A DNA stretch of 49,059 nucleotides from Candidatus Heimdallarchaeota archaeon B3_Heim (GCA_003144275.1 NJBF01000034.1:1-49059), one strand, 5' to 3'; positions 26,570 through 36,399 are shown, counted from the stretch's first letter. The notes: a model not told the origin generated them from the letters alone. Made by a program: numbers and translations.

Positions 26570-27190
26570 ATGTCACGAGCAAAAATGGATTTCGCTGAGG
26601 GAATATTCCGCTCAAATTTCAAGGTGTGTGTGCTTGGTGATGGAGGGGTTGGTAAAACGGCAATTATTCAACATTTACTGGGTAGGGCGTTTACAACGAA
26701 TTATCTACTTACCATAGGAACAGATATTTCGACATTTCAGCTTCATCATAATGGCAAAAATCTTCGTCTGCAGCTTTGGGATCTGGCCGGCCAAACTCGA
26801 TTTGATGTTGTTAGGAACTTGTATTTTAGTGGTGCTCGTGCAGGTGTTCTTGTTTTTGACCTGACCCGTGAAACATCACTTCACTCCCTTGCTAAATGGA
26901 AAAAAGAAATCTTCAGCCATTCTCAACGAAAAGTTCCCCTACTTATACTTGGAAATAAGTCTGATTTGGATGGTTCTCATTTCTCCTATCTTGATCCTGT
27001 TGACAATTTCATCCAAGAGATTGAGAAAGAATACAATAATGAATATGAGAATAACGAATTACAGGTTCCTTTTCACACAACTTCTGCCAAAACAGGTAAT
27101 AATATCTTGAAAGCCTTTGATTCCCTTGGACAAATATTGTTGACCTATCAAAAACAGACTAGTGCTATTCCAAAAATTCCATTGGAATAA
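26570..27190 (+). CDS. Rab/Ras-like small GTPase
   Basis: A 206-residue GTPase with all five G motifs intact: GDGGVGKT (23-30), switch I Thr in LTIGTD, WDLAGQ (70-75, with the catalytic Gln), NKSD (129-132) and TSAK (171-174). The WDLAGQ-TRFDVVRNLYF switch II is Rab/Ras-like. No C-terminal cysteine for prenylation is present (ends IPKIPLE), so membrane attachment, if any, is by other means. The family is expanded in Asgard archaea and thought to act in membrane or cytoskeletal regulation. GGAAGAG precedes the ATG by nine bases. It is a single gene. Confidence 0.92.
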   Translation: MSRAKMDFAEGIFRSNFKVCVLGDGGVGKTAIIQHLLGRAFTTNYLLTIGTDISTFQLHHNGKNLRLQLWDLAGQTRFDVVRNLYFSGARAGVLVFDLTRETSLHSLAKWKKEIFSHSQRKVPLLILGNKSDLDGSHFSYLDPVDNFIQEIEKEYNNEYENNELQVPFHTTSAKTGNNILKAFDSLGQILLTYQKQTSAIPKIPLE

Positions 27191-27214
27191 AAACTACCGT
27201 TATTCTCTTAGTAC

Positions 27215-28375
27215 TTACCGTGAAAAGTAATCTTTCATTTCTTCCAAGTGAACGCTTCCTAAATTCAAGGAAATTGGGGAAATTGTTATTAGTTTCTCCT
27301 CTAGTAAAACGTAACTATCGGTATCAATAGGTAAGTTGCTTTGCACTTGGCCCCAAAGCCAGTAAACAGGAATATTCCGTGGATCTAAAGCCTCAATTGC
27401 TTTATCAACGTACTTGACAGGACAGAGTTTAACAACTTTTATCTTTGTTGTTAGATCAACGCTATTGGGAAAGTTAACATTGAGAATTTTCACTGAATTT
27501 GGAAAAGGATTCGATAGAACGTGTGAAACAATTTCTTTGGCTCGTTTCGCTGCGATGTTAAATCTAGAAGAAGAATCCTGAGTTTTCTCGAAAAGTTCAT
27601 TTTCAGGTAGTTCTAAGGAAAACGCAAATGATGTAATTCCCAAGATACCTCCTTCTAATGCAGCTGCACAGGTGCCTGATGTGAAAATAGCATGAATTGA
27701 GGTATTATCACCATGATTTATTCCACTAAGGATGAAATCTGGGATTTTATTATACTGCTGCATACAAATTTTCTGACCAATGATTACGCTATCAGCTGGA
27801 GTACCATAAACAGAATAAGCCTGTATTTTCATGACTAGATTTGTCAGACAACTCTTGAAAAGAGTTCTGGACAGGATGAGTCACACATCCGCTATCCGGC
27901 AGATTAGCACCACTAAAAGGGTTACTATTCATTGGGACTACTTGAAGCATCCTTACTGCTGATATCCCCAGCGCTAATACCTCTCACGCCTAAAGGGTCA
28001 TTCTTCTCTTGCCTTTGACAGGTAACTCGTCTCACGTAGTTACAAGTGAATAAAACCCAAGAATTTAGGAATTTTTCTTTTCATCACCTCGCTTGGAAGA
28101 GGTTATGGAGGGAGACTTTTTATGAATATAAGAGAGAGGGAGAGGTTAGCGAATACGAGTAATCTCGCTTTGTCGGACAAAAATGATCATGTCATCGAGA
28201 AATTTCTCTTTCGCCTGAATTCTAACTGGTTGAGTATATGTTACTGATTTTCCTTTTCCTGATTGCTGTGTGGAAGGAGCAACGACAATAATGTCTCCTA
28301 AAGAACTCATTTCTTTAACTAGTTCCTTTAATCCTACGGCTTCTATGCCATCATCATTTGTAACTTAGAATAGCA
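27215..28375 (-). pseudogene. surE: surE (5'-nucleotidase) interrupted by a mobile element
   Basis: SurE in two pieces on the minus strand. The N-terminal piece (~28,187-28,375) reads LVTNDDGIEAVGLKELV, then VVAPSTQQSGKGKSVTYTQP, and ends KEKFLDDM. The C-terminal piece (27,215-27,832) resumes MKIQAYSVYGTPADSVIIG and contains SGINHGDNTS and SGTCAAALEG. Removing the insert with one copy of the TCATG repeat restores an exact frame (KFLDDMKIQAYSVYG). There is also a one-base excess near the start (TTCTAAGTTACA instead of TTCTAGTTACA), and no good start codon is left. SurE is a metal-dependent nucleoside monophosphatase; this copy should be inactive. Confidence 0.88.
27829..28191. mobile_element. 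MITE-like insertion in surE
   Basis: A ~353-bp insert (27,834-28,186) flanked by TCATG direct repeats (27,829-27,833 and 28,187-28,191). Its ends are related inverted repeats: GATTTGTCAGACAACTC at 27,838-27,854, and the complement of CTTTGTCGGACAAAAATGA at the other end; the shared core is TTTGTC-N-GACAA. It encodes no transposase. The interior is richer in G+C than its surroundings and holds strong hairpins: AACTCTT-gaa-AAGAGTT (27,850-27,866) and GTAACTCGT-ctc-ACG(T)AGTTAC (28,022-28,043). On the minus strand an open stretch of ~45 codons is interrupted by stops. It probably moves using a transposase in trans. Confidence 0.7.
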
Positions 28376-28445
28376 AATATCCCACTCTCAGGTGTTAATT
28401 TAACGATGTAAAATAATATCTCTGGCTTACTGATAGTTCAGACTT

Positions 28446-29348
28446 CTATTTCGCTAATTCTAATGTAAAAAGTGAATAATTATCAGTAATTTTTGGTTTA
28501 AATTGAACAAGAGTTTTAGCAATTTCACTACCTTCTTCTGTATTAAAATGCAAAGGGTATCTTTCCCAACCAGCCATTTTACATTCACGTGCAATGTCAG
28601 TAAGTAAAAGTGGCCATGAATCTTCAAATCCTGGTCGTGTAGCAGTAAAGCGTAGTACAAGCCTTGGTTTATCACTTGAAGGCTGATCTAAAAGAGGAGC
28701 ACTAGCACAAACATCCTGGGATTCTTGTGAAATAATAATACAATGGCCATCTTTCAAAACTTTATTTTTAAAGTAATCTTGGAAAAATTCTTCAGTTAAT
28801 CCTGCTTCTTGAAGCTCTTTATCGACTCTACCAAGCTCTATCAATGAATCTATGTCGGAAGTTGTAGCTAAACGCGATTTATATTTCGTTTTATCATCTA
28901 ATTTTTGATTACTAAGTTTTTCTATATCAAAACTGTAATCTAATCCTTTTACTTTAAGTATAAATCCTCTCTCTGTGAAAAATTCCCGAACCTTGGACCA
29001 TTGAGTTTTTATCCAATATTGGATTTCATCTGGGTTTTTCGATTTTAAATAGACCAACATATCTGAGAAGAGTTTATTCTGAACATCTGGAGAACAATCA
29101 GCTGTACACCAAGGGTAGCCAAGATAAAAAACTTTACTTGAAACCTGTGATGCCTGAATATACGCAAGGGGTTTATTCTCATCAGTAAAAGCGTATCGTA
29201 ATAAGCGGGGGTCCTTTTTATTCTTGATAATTTTCTGTTCAATATCTACCGCACTAACATTGCTCCCCGTATTGCTATTAAAAAGATCAGCTTGAATCCT
29301 CTCAAATCCCAATCCAGACTCGTAGAATTTATACTTAACATTCTCCAT
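28446..29348 (-). CDS. GNAT-like acetyltransferase-family protein
   Basis: A 300-residue protein. The pattern suggests two GNAT-fold halves: residues ~1-140 (PLAYIQASQVSSKVFYLGYPWC, then a helix and WSKVREFFTERGFILK) and ~145-300 (ATTSDIDSLIELG, LKDGHCIIISQES, PRLVLRFTATRPGFEDSW, LLLTDIARECKMAGWERY). The second half ends in the beta/alpha/beta order of N-acetyltransferases. The Q/RxxGxG/A acetyl-CoA loop is not obvious, so activity is unproven. It lies upstream of broken surE and downstream of the GbsR-type regulator on the same strand. Confidence 0.6.
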   Translation of the reverse strand: MENVKYKFYESGLGFERIQADLFNSNTGSNVSAVDIEQKIIKNKKDPRLLRYAFTDENKPLAYIQASQVSSKVFYLGYPWCTADCSPDVQNKLFSDMLVYLKSKNPDEIQYWIKTQWSKVREFFTERGFILKVKGLDYSFDIEKLSNQKLDDKTKYKSRLATTSDIDSLIELGRVDKELQEAGLTEEFFQDYFKNKVLKDGHCIIISQESQDVCASAPLLDQPSSDKPRLVLRFTATRPGFEDSWPLLLTDIARECKMAGWERYPLHFNTEEGSEIAKTLVQFKPKITDNYSLFTLELAK

Positions 29349-29458
29349 TCAGATCACACACATGATACAATTAACGATTATTTTAAGGAGATTTTCACCT
29401 GTTTTTTAATGTACCTCTGATGGCAAGAGCTATCTGAAAATCATTCCAACGCCCACCC

Positions 29459-29992
29459 TTAATCATCAGTAGTTTGGGCTTGAAAACTAATGAATAAATC
29501 ATCCAATTCATCCAACATAATTTTCGTAGCTGATAACAGATTTTCGAGAGTAGTTTGAAAGCGCAGAGTTTCAGGTCTTTTAAGAAGTTCTTCACTTAAA
29601 TTTCCCATACGTTTCAGCGCGTTGGTCATAGGTGCTACGTTATTTCTAAGCATTGAAGTGAAAGATAAGATCATTCCACTGAGAAGGACAACAGGTGTAT
29701 TCGATCGTTTTTCATATTGCCATTCTTTCGTATTGGGAATTTTTGTTTTCATAATTAGAGGTGGACTATCCGTTATGAGTTTAATATTCCGAGAAACAGT
29801 AGATAATGAAGTTCCTAACTTGTTAGCTATATCTTTTTGAGTTAAGGGTATGTCAGAAAGTAAAATCGTCATTAAAATCCGCCCAGCATATGGGCCAACA
29901 CCTGTATCATTGAGCCAAGTCTCAAAAAGACTAGTAAATTCAGCAATGACTTGTTTCAACGATTCTTCATCGGGAGTGGTGGTGGGAGACAT
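29459..29992 (-). CDS. GbsR/MarR-family winged-helix regulator
   Basis: A 177-residue protein. Residues ~30-95 are a winged helix: GRILMTILLSDIPLTQKDIANKLGTSLSTVSRNIKLI, followed by a wing with KTKIPNTKEWQYE. The C-terminal half is helical and should form the dimer interface, as in GbsR-type proteins. It is divergent from the MMPL exporter, and the 144-bp gap has a palindrome next to the exporter's TATA box; it is the likely regulator of that exporter. Confidence 0.82.
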   Translation of the reverse strand: MSPTTTPDEESLKQVIAEFTSLFETWLNDTGVGPYAGRILMTILLSDIPLTQKDIANKLGTSLSTVSRNIKLITDSPPLIMKTKIPNTKEWQYEKRSNTPVVLLSGMILSFTSMLRNNVAPMTNALKRMGNLSEELLKRPETLRFQTTLENLLSATKIMLDELDDLFISFQAQTTDD

Positions 29993-30042
29993 GGTTACAA
30001 CTTAATCTTACGTATTAAATTCAATTTTTTAATTTTTTCCAT

Positions 30043-30068
30043 AATTGCACACAATTGAAATATTTATA
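30043..30068 (+). promoter_or_regulatory. Operator-like palindrome and TATA box of the MMPL gene
   Basis: AATTG-caca-CAATT (30,043-30,056) abuts AAATATTTATAAAG (30,058-30,071), a good TATA element. A GAGGGATT RBS follows before TTG 30137. A palindrome touching the TATA/BRE would suit repression by the divergent GbsR-like protein. The arms are short, so the operator call is tentative. Confidence 0.4.
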
Positions 30069-30136
30069 AAGGAGGATGCGTTTAGTGCTTTCTTGATAAT
30101 TTATTCTTATTATTAATCAAAAATTGAGGGATTCCA

Positions 30137-33100
30137 TTGAGAAATCCATTTGAATTTATAGCGGATATTAATCAATCATATAAAAAATTTATAGTCCCAT
30201 TTGTCGTAATTTTAACCATAGCATTTGTACCCTTCGCTTTACGCGGTTTTACTGCAACTAGTGCAGATTTTGTTGGATTTTTACCCAAAAATATTGAGTC
30301 AGATCGAGCAGATCAAATTCTTGAACAAGAATTTCCAGGTCGATCGGATTCTAGTGTTGTTATCTTGTTACAAAGCAAAAACGCATCGCTGGATGTTTTT
30401 CATGAACAAATTGTTTCATTAATTCAGGAATTAAACGCTGAACTCAAAACAGAGGAAGAAATTCCAGATGTGAGTCTAACTTCGTGGGTGTCTTTGGAGG
30501 AGGATATTCAAGAGATATTTCAAGAAACGATGCTTGATCTTCAGAGTACGCTTGTAACAAGCCTGATACCTTTACTCAATGATTATCAAGGTAACATTAC
30601 TTTAATGAAAGAATTATTGGGGGAATATACCACATTAGCAAAATCCATTGAATTATTTGCTCAGATCTTGGATTTCTATTTAATAACTTATTACGATTTT
30701 GCACGGAGTATCTATTACCTTTCAAACCTTACGAATGCCTATGATTCCTATTTCTATGCCTCTGATTATGAGTCATTGTATCCTGTTTGGGATAATACAA
30801 CAGGAGAACTAAATCAAATAATGGTTCTACAGGCTTATTTCGCTACTTTCGATGTGATTGATCCTTTAGTAACTCCTGATTTTATCATGGATTCTTTGTT
30901 AAATGACCTTGTTCTTGGATTCTTTAACCAATCAATGGGAAGTATTGTACCGGTAGAATACATACCAGCTGTCAACCAGCTATTATTATTACTAGAAAGT
31001 ACTTGGGGTGGTGAATTTGCAAATGAAACAACTTTGAATGGTCCTATGTATAGTACTTTAGACCTTACCCCTGTTAGTTCAATTAATCAACAATATTTAC
31101 TTGGTCGCTTAGTAAATGTTTCAGTGTTAACATTGAGCTCTTTATTTGAGGCTGTTATGGCTGATTCTCAATTACAAGCTGGATTAGAATCTTTACAAGG
31201 CGTTTTAGATTTGTCTGGAGATCTTATTCCTACTGTAAATAGTACACTCATTGAAGGATTACATGACGCCCCAATACAATACATGGGGTTATGGTTTGAT
31301 CTTTCTCGCGCTATCTTTTACTTATCAAACGTTACTGCAGCGTACCAAGATGGATTAAATATTACTCATCTTAATACAATCAATAACACATGGGCTGGGG
31401 TTCTGTATGACTTACCAAATCAGGATTATAACCTATCCACATTAGCCTATACTTCTACAAATATGACTTACATTCCTTTTGGTATTCCCCTTGGAGAAGC
31501 TATGTCAACAATTCCCTCCTTCGGAGATCCAACTCTCAATAATATATCATTCAATATCTTTAATGGGTCTGTTTTCCAAGCATGGGTTTTTGCTAATCCA
31601 AGTAATATTCAAGGATACACCCAGTCGCCTGAATATCAATATTTACTTCTTCTCCGAGATACTTGGTCAACTTTATGGAATATTTCTTCCCTAGTTGATG
31701 GACCTTTATTTGGGGACTATCTAGGAACAGGATTCATAAGCCCTTTTGTAGAATTTTCTCAATTAGGGGTACTTGATCGATTAATGGATATTACTAATTC
31801 TACATTTCAAGCATATGCTGCAACAATATTTAGTACCATGAATTTCACTGACTCAGGAGCAGGAACTCCTCTCTCATACAAAATAAGTGAGATTAGTTCA
31901 ACGAATGGAATTGCGGAAGTAATTGGATTAACAATCAAGAATGAGACAGAACTACAAGCTTTCGTTACGCAATTATCTGCAGGTGTACTCACACAGTATG
32001 TAGCAGACATTCCAATTAATATTTCAATCTTATCTGAAGCTTTAACTACACAAATTATTCCCTTGGCAGTTTTTTATCGTGATACAGGTTTCCCTCCACA
32101 AGTCCTTCAGAATATAATTGTCAATTTATTTGTTGCATTACTGGAAGGAACAGACATAACAGCATTTTTCGACCCCTCAATGTTTGGGACATCAGACATT
32201 GGTTCTTTTGAGCTTAATACTACTCAACTTTTAGCATCGATAAATTTCACAGAGCTTGTAAGCAATCTATATCTAACCACCATTCCAGATAGTAATGTCA
32301 CCACCTTACTTATCGCAGGTGGTATTAGTCAAACTTTAGTGACACAGATTACTTTGATTATTCCTGAACCAACCATTCATTCACTTCCCCAGTCTGTAAC
32401 AAAATCATTAATATCAGCTGATAATAAAACTACATTATTAGTAATTTCTTATCCAGAGGCTGAAGAAGGCGAAAGTTATGCGGATTCAATTGAACCTATC
32501 CGGGTACTTCTGAATGAACTGATGGCAGCTAATAATCTTGAAGATGATATTGATTACTGGGTCACTGGTGGTCTCGCACAGTTGTATGATAGTTCTCACT
32601 CGATGAATGAAGACCTTGAAACTGTTGATGTCGTCGCAGTAATTTTAGTCATTGTATTACTATCCCTCGTCTTTCTCAGCTTCATTGCCCCTGTTATACC
32701 ATTATTAGCAATTGGTATTGCTATCGTTGAGGCTATAGGTTTTGTATTCATTGTTGTAACTTTAGCTGGTCATGAAATCCCTACTTTGATGTTAGCACTG
32801 CTAACCGTAACAATGCTTGGAGCGGGTGTTGATTATTGTCTATTCATCCTGTGGCGTTATAAAGAAGAACGTCAATTCGGCCGTAACAGGTACTTAGCAA
32901 TTCGTGAGGCCACTATTCATGCAGGAGAATCTGTGGTTTCATCGGGCTCTACAGTGATGATTGGTTTCGGTAGTCTTCTCCTCTCAACTTTTCCATTGTT
33001 AAATCAACTTGGTTTAGGGCCAATGGTTGGTATTGCCTTCTCTTTATTAGCAGCATTGACTATTATTCCAATTATCTTACACTTCCTCGGTGATAAAGCA

Positions 33101-34759
33101 TTCTTCCCTCGTAATTTCCAAAAAGAATATGAAAAGAATCGGGGGCAAATACAAGCAGAAATTAAGGCAGAAAAAGCAGGCACAAGAAAAGCGGATAAAC
33201 CTAAGAGATTTTCTATTAAAGGAATGAGTCACTGGACAGTTAAGCATCCCTGGCCAGTAATTTTCGCGTTTTTAGCTGTTACCGCTTTCTTTGCTGTTAA
33301 AGCAATGGACATTCGAGTTAGCTACGATACAGCCGATTTGCTCCCCATTAATGTCGAATCCATGGAGGGTTTTCAAGCTATGGAAGGGAACTTCCCTAAA
33401 GGACAGCTCTATCCAATTAAGGTTGTTTTAAAATTTGATGATCCACTTTCTGAACTTCATGATGTCATGTACGATCCAACTAAACTGCAACAAATTGAAG
33501 AGTTTGCCAATGAAATAGAGCAAGAATTCAGTTTAACCTCGGATGGAGAAGCATTAGTTAGCCAAATTAATACCGTGACTAGGCCAAACGGAATCCCTCT
33601 TAACTTCTCAGAATCACTCGATGTGCTGACTTTGGGATTAATGACTCAATTTGTAGGCCCAGTATCAAATACCACGGTAGTTCTTGATGTGATAATGGAT
33701 GTGGATCCTATAGGGGGAGATTCCTTAGCTTTTGTTGGCCATCTTCGCACCTGGACTGAGGAGTACCAAACTTCCCAAGAAGCTAATGGGTTCGGTGTTC
33801 AGGATGTAGAAATTATTGTCGGGGGCACAACTGCTAGTTTTAAGGATATGTCAGATATTATTGAACAAGAAACTCCCCTGATTATTGCCTTCGTCTTAAT
33901 AGGTATTTTTATTGTATTATACCTCATAACTGGATCCATCTTTACCCCTATTCGATTAGAACTTACAATCTTAATGACAGTAATCATTACTTTGGGTGCA
34001 AGTCAGCTTTTCTTTGTTGAATTTCTCGGATATGGCATTTCATGGATCATGCCAATAATGCTGTTTGTCCTGATTTTTGGACTTGGAATGGATTATGATA
34101 TATTCATAATTACTCGGATGCGTGAAGAAGTAGCTTTACGAGGATTATCGGATGAGGATGCTATACTAGAAGCATTAGACAAAAGTTCCACAATTATTAC
34201 AGCTGCGGGTCTGATTATGGCTTCTTCCCTTGGATCACTTTTTGTAGCTGATTCTGCTATACTAAAATTGTTTGGATTTGCATTTTTCATTGGAATTCTC
34301 TTGGATGCAACACTTGTACGGCAGCTATTAGTTCCTGCGATCATGGTTGTTGCCAAGCAAGCCAATTGGTGGAATCCAATTAAATCATTACAGCGAGTAC
34401 CCAGTGAAGAAGAAAGAAAGAAAATTCGAGAGGCGCAGCTAGTAAGACTGGAACAAGATCATCTCGAAAAAGACCTTACTGATAATCAATTAACAGAATT
34501 CCGTGTTAAGATGAAACGGTTCTGGAAAGACCTTACAAAGATGGAAAAGATGCGTAAGGATCTTTCACATGATGAATATCTTAATAATTTAGATAGAATC
34601 GAAAAATCAATAAGGAATTTACCATGTAATGTTCGAAAAACGTTTATTTTTGATGTCCGTCGGTTGATATCACGAATCCAAGTGTTACGAGAACATGTTA
34701 CAAATGAGATTTTCGATACGATAGAGATTGATAATCTAAAATTCAAGTTGGAAAAGTAG
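30137..34759 (+). CDS. Giant MMPL/RND-family exporter
   Basis: A 1,540-residue protein. A first membrane helix (~18-36) is followed by a very large extracytoplasmic region (~40-830) rich in N-x-S/T sites. The first MMPL membrane core comes at ~835-990 with GAGVDYCLFILWRYKEE (~895). A second helix and smaller outer loop follow, then the second core at ~1,255-1,410 with GLGMDYDIFIITRMREE (~1,314). The Asp residues in these two motifs are the proton-relay positions of the family. The last ~120 residues are a charged, cytoplasmic coiled coil, unusual for MMPL. Probable proton-driven export of lipid or hydrophobic cargo. TTG start with GAGGGATT RBS. Confidence 0.88.
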   Translation: MRNPFEFIADINQSYKKFIVPFVVILTIAFVPFALRGFTATSADFVGFLPKNIESDRADQILEQEFPGRSDSSVVILLQSKNASLDVFHEQIVSLIQELNAELKTEEEIPDVSLTSWVSLEEDIQEIFQETMLDLQSTLVTSLIPLLNDYQGNITLMKELLGEYTTLAKSIELFAQILDFYLITYYDFARSIYYLSNLTNAYDSYFYASDYESLYPVWDNTTGELNQIMVLQAYFATFDVIDPLVTPDFIMDSLLNDLVLGFFNQSMGSIVPVEYIPAVNQLLLLLESTWGGEFANETTLNGPMYSTLDLTPVSSINQQYLLGRLVNVSVLTLSSLFEAVMADSQLQAGLESLQGVLDLSGDLIPTVNSTLIEGLHDAPIQYMGLWFDLSRAIFYLSNVTAAYQDGLNITHLNTINNTWAGVLYDLPNQDYNLSTLAYTSTNMTYIPFGIPLGEAMSTIPSFGDPTLNNISFNIFNGSVFQAWVFANPSNIQGYTQSPEYQYLLLLRDTWSTLWNISSLVDGPLFGDYLGTGFISPFVEFSQLGVLDRLMDITNSTFQAYAATIFSTMNFTDSGAGTPLSYKISEISSTNGIAEVIGLTIKNETELQAFVTQLSAGVLTQYVADIPINISILSEALTTQIIPLAVFYRDTGFPPQVLQNIIVNLFVALLEGTDITAFFDPSMFGTSDIGSFELNTTQLLASINFTELVSNLYLTTIPDSNVTTLLIAGGISQTLVTQITLIIPEPTIHSLPQSVTKSLISADNKTTLLVISYPEAEEGESYADSIEPIRVLLNELMAANNLEDDIDYWVTGGLAQLYDSSHSMNEDLETVDVVAVILVIVLLSLVFLSFIAPVIPLLAIGIAIVEAIGFVFIVVTLAGHEIPTLMLALLTVTMLGAGVDYCLFILWRYKEERQFGRNRYLAIREATIHAGESVVSSGSTVMIGFGSLLLSTFPLLNQLGLGPMVGIAFSLLAALTIIPIILHFLGDKAFFPRNFQKEYEKNRGQIQAEIKAEKAGTRKADKPKRFSIKGMSHWTVKHPWPVIFAFLAVTAFFAVKAMDIRVSYDTADLLPINVESMEGFQAMEGNFPKGQLYPIKVVLKFDDPLSELHDVMYDPTKLQQIEEFANEIEQEFSLTSDGEALVSQINTVTRPNGIPLNFSESLDVLTLGLMTQFVGPVSNTTVVLDVIMDVDPIGGDSLAFVGHLRTWTEEYQTSQEANGFGVQDVEIIVGGTTASFKDMSDIIEQETPLIIAFVLIGIFIVLYLITGSIFTPIRLELTILMTVIITLGASQLFFVEFLGYGISWIMPIMLFVLIFGLGMDYDIFIITRMREEVALRGLSDEDAILEALDKSSTIITAAGLIMASSLGSLFVADSAILKLFGFAFFIGILLDATLVRQLLVPAIMVVAKQANWWNPIKSLQRVPSEEERKKIREAQLVRLEQDHLEKDLTDNQLTEFRVKMKRFWKDLTKMEKMRKDLSHDEYLNNLDRIEKSIRNLPCNVRKTFIFDVRRLISRIQVLREHVTNEIFDTIEIDNLKFKLEK

Positions 34760-34795
34760 GATCCTCAAGATCTACTTCTCCGCTATTTTTCTTTT
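34756..34795 (+). terminator. Hairpin plus T-rich tract after MMPL
   Basis: GTAG(G)ATC-ctcaa-GATCTAC overlaps the stop codon and is followed by TATTTTTCTTTT. It is a likely transcript end for the exporter gene. Confidence 0.4.
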
Positions 34796-34970
34796 GTCCA
34801 GCTCTTCCTCTTTTTTTTCTATTAAGCTAATAGCTTTAAATGGGTGGAAAATCAGCTATTTTTGGTTCCTGTAAAAATAGTTGTAGTGAGGTATGTCAAT
34901 TTGGTATTTATGTGATATTAATTTCTTCGATGATATAGTTCATTAACGTACTCGAAATTCCTTTATTCCT

Positions 34971-36251
34971 TTACTTGTTAGAGTTGTGTTTTCGTCGAAG
35001 GAATAAAATAACAGGAAAGACTATCAAAAAATTGAAGGTAGATGTCTTTGTTGTTGAGGAAATTCTGGTGGAACTGGTTGTAGTAAATTTTGTATTAGTG
35101 ACAGTGGTGTTTTGAATGGTGGTTGTTGTTGAAGAATCAGTTGTAGTATCTGTGGAAATTTCAGTAGTACTAGTAGTTTTATGTACGAGGTATTCTTCTG
35201 AAAAATGATAGAAAGTTGATGGATTATTGTAGTTATTCCACTCGATAGCGATTTGTTCTGCAGTTAAAGGAACACTCGAAACTCGAACTTCGTCAATTAA
35301 GCCATCCACGACTGTTTCTTGCCAACTTGAATGAGTATAATCACCCTCACGTCCTATAAAGAATTTTCCGTACTCACACCTGACAATACCCGAATGAGAG
35401 GATGAACCTTCAAGTACCCCATCTATAAATAACTTATTTGTATTATTGTCATACGTATGTACCAGATAATGCCAAGAACCGTCATTAATTACAGATTCAC
35501 TTACTGTATTTACTCCTAGAGCACTCAGGTTATAATTTCTGGCTAGAACACTATTATTATCCCAGTTCAACATTAATCTTTGAGCCACTCCAGTTAGAGA
35601 ATGCGGGAGGGTAGTAAATGTTTGATCCACATCAGTATCTTCAATTTTAATCCAACAAGAGACAGTAAAGGAAGTATTTATCTGAAAATTTGTATTTGTG
35701 AATAGAAAATCATTACCATAACCATCAAATTCCTGTGCTGACGCAAATTTTCCACTAATGTTTTCCAAAACCGAACCAACTTTCGTTAAATCATTAGATT
35801 TAGCTGAATCGTTTAAAATTGAAAGATGGTACACCGCAGCATATTCATTCCATACCGTTTCTTCGTGTTCCGAATTCACTGCACTGGGGTTTCCATAATA
35901 AACTCTAAAGCTAGTATCAACCGATGATGAAAGAAAGGGAATTTGTACCCAAGCACTTAATTCTCCTGTTGATTTATTAAAACGTTCTACTTCATGATTG
36001 TATTGAATAGTGTTCTCAGAATTCCAAAAAGTTATATCATCACCATCATATTGACAATTAAATAAGTCTGAATCAACAATGGAGATAAATAAAGGAAAAT
36101 TTACCATATCTATAGTGACTTGGGTATTGTTGATGGTAATTATCTTATAGTTATCAAACTCAGTGATGCCAGTTGATTTAGCAAGTAGAGGGGGAAAATT
36201 CACAAACCAGAAAACACAGATTAGAATGAAGAGAATTGAAAACATTTTCAT
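34971..36251 (-). CDS. Secreted, membrane-anchored DUF2341 / LamG surface protein
   Basis: A 426-residue protein. A signal peptide (MKMFSILFILICVFWFVN) leads into a DUF2341-type domain (YDGDDITFWNSENT, FRVYYGNPSAVNS). A concanavalin-like LamG domain follows (AQEFDGYGNDFLF, TVSCWIKIEDTD, SWHYLVHTYDN, FIDGVLEGSS, LIDEVRVSSVPLTAEQI). The C-terminus has a long Thr/Ser linker, a hydrophobic helix (FNFLIVFPVILFL) and RRKHNSNK. Such proteins bind sugars or polymers at the cell surface. ATG 36251 has an AGAGG RBS; an in-frame ATG at 36278 would add nine residues. Confidence 0.82.
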   Translation of the reverse strand: MKMFSILFILICVFWFVNFPPLLAKSTGITEFDNYKIITINNTQVTIDMVNFPLFISIVDSDLFNCQYDGDDITFWNSENTIQYNHEVERFNKSTGELSAWVQIPFLSSSVDTSFRVYYGNPSAVNSEHEETVWNEYAAVYHLSILNDSAKSNDLTKVGSVLENISGKFASAQEFDGYGNDFLFTNTNFQINTSFTVSCWIKIEDTDVDQTFTTLPHSLTGVAQRLMLNWDNNSVLARNYNLSALGVNTVSESVINDGSWHYLVHTYDNNTNKLFIDGVLEGSSSHSGIVRCEYGKFFIGREGDYTHSSWQETVVDGLIDEVRVSSVPLTAEQIAIEWNNYNNPSTFYHFSEEYLVHKTTSTTEISTDTTTDSSTTTTIQNTTVTNTKFTTTSSTRISSTTKTSTFNFLIVFPVILFLRRKHNSNK

Positions 36252-36399
36252 AGAGAAACCTCTAGAATCTGTCTTCATTGTATCATTTAAAAAAATAACT
36301 CAAATCTATTATTTCATTAAGGGTGACATTAAAAAAGTTCTTTTTCTATTCTCTTGAGTTCTGTGTTTAATCATAAGAATTGTATTTGATACACAACTA

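Noticed and set aside
27834..28186. Known RNA gene (SRP RNA, RNase P RNA) or TnpB/omega-RNA element
   Set aside because: No recognisable SRP or RNase P conserved core; no TnpB catalytic segment; the ends and target repeats fit a MITE better. An RNA role inside the MITE stays open.
35025..35195. Repetitive GTTGT/AGTAGT tract
   Set aside because: It is the complement of a Thr/Ser-rich stalk of the LamG surface protein, not a DNA repeat array.
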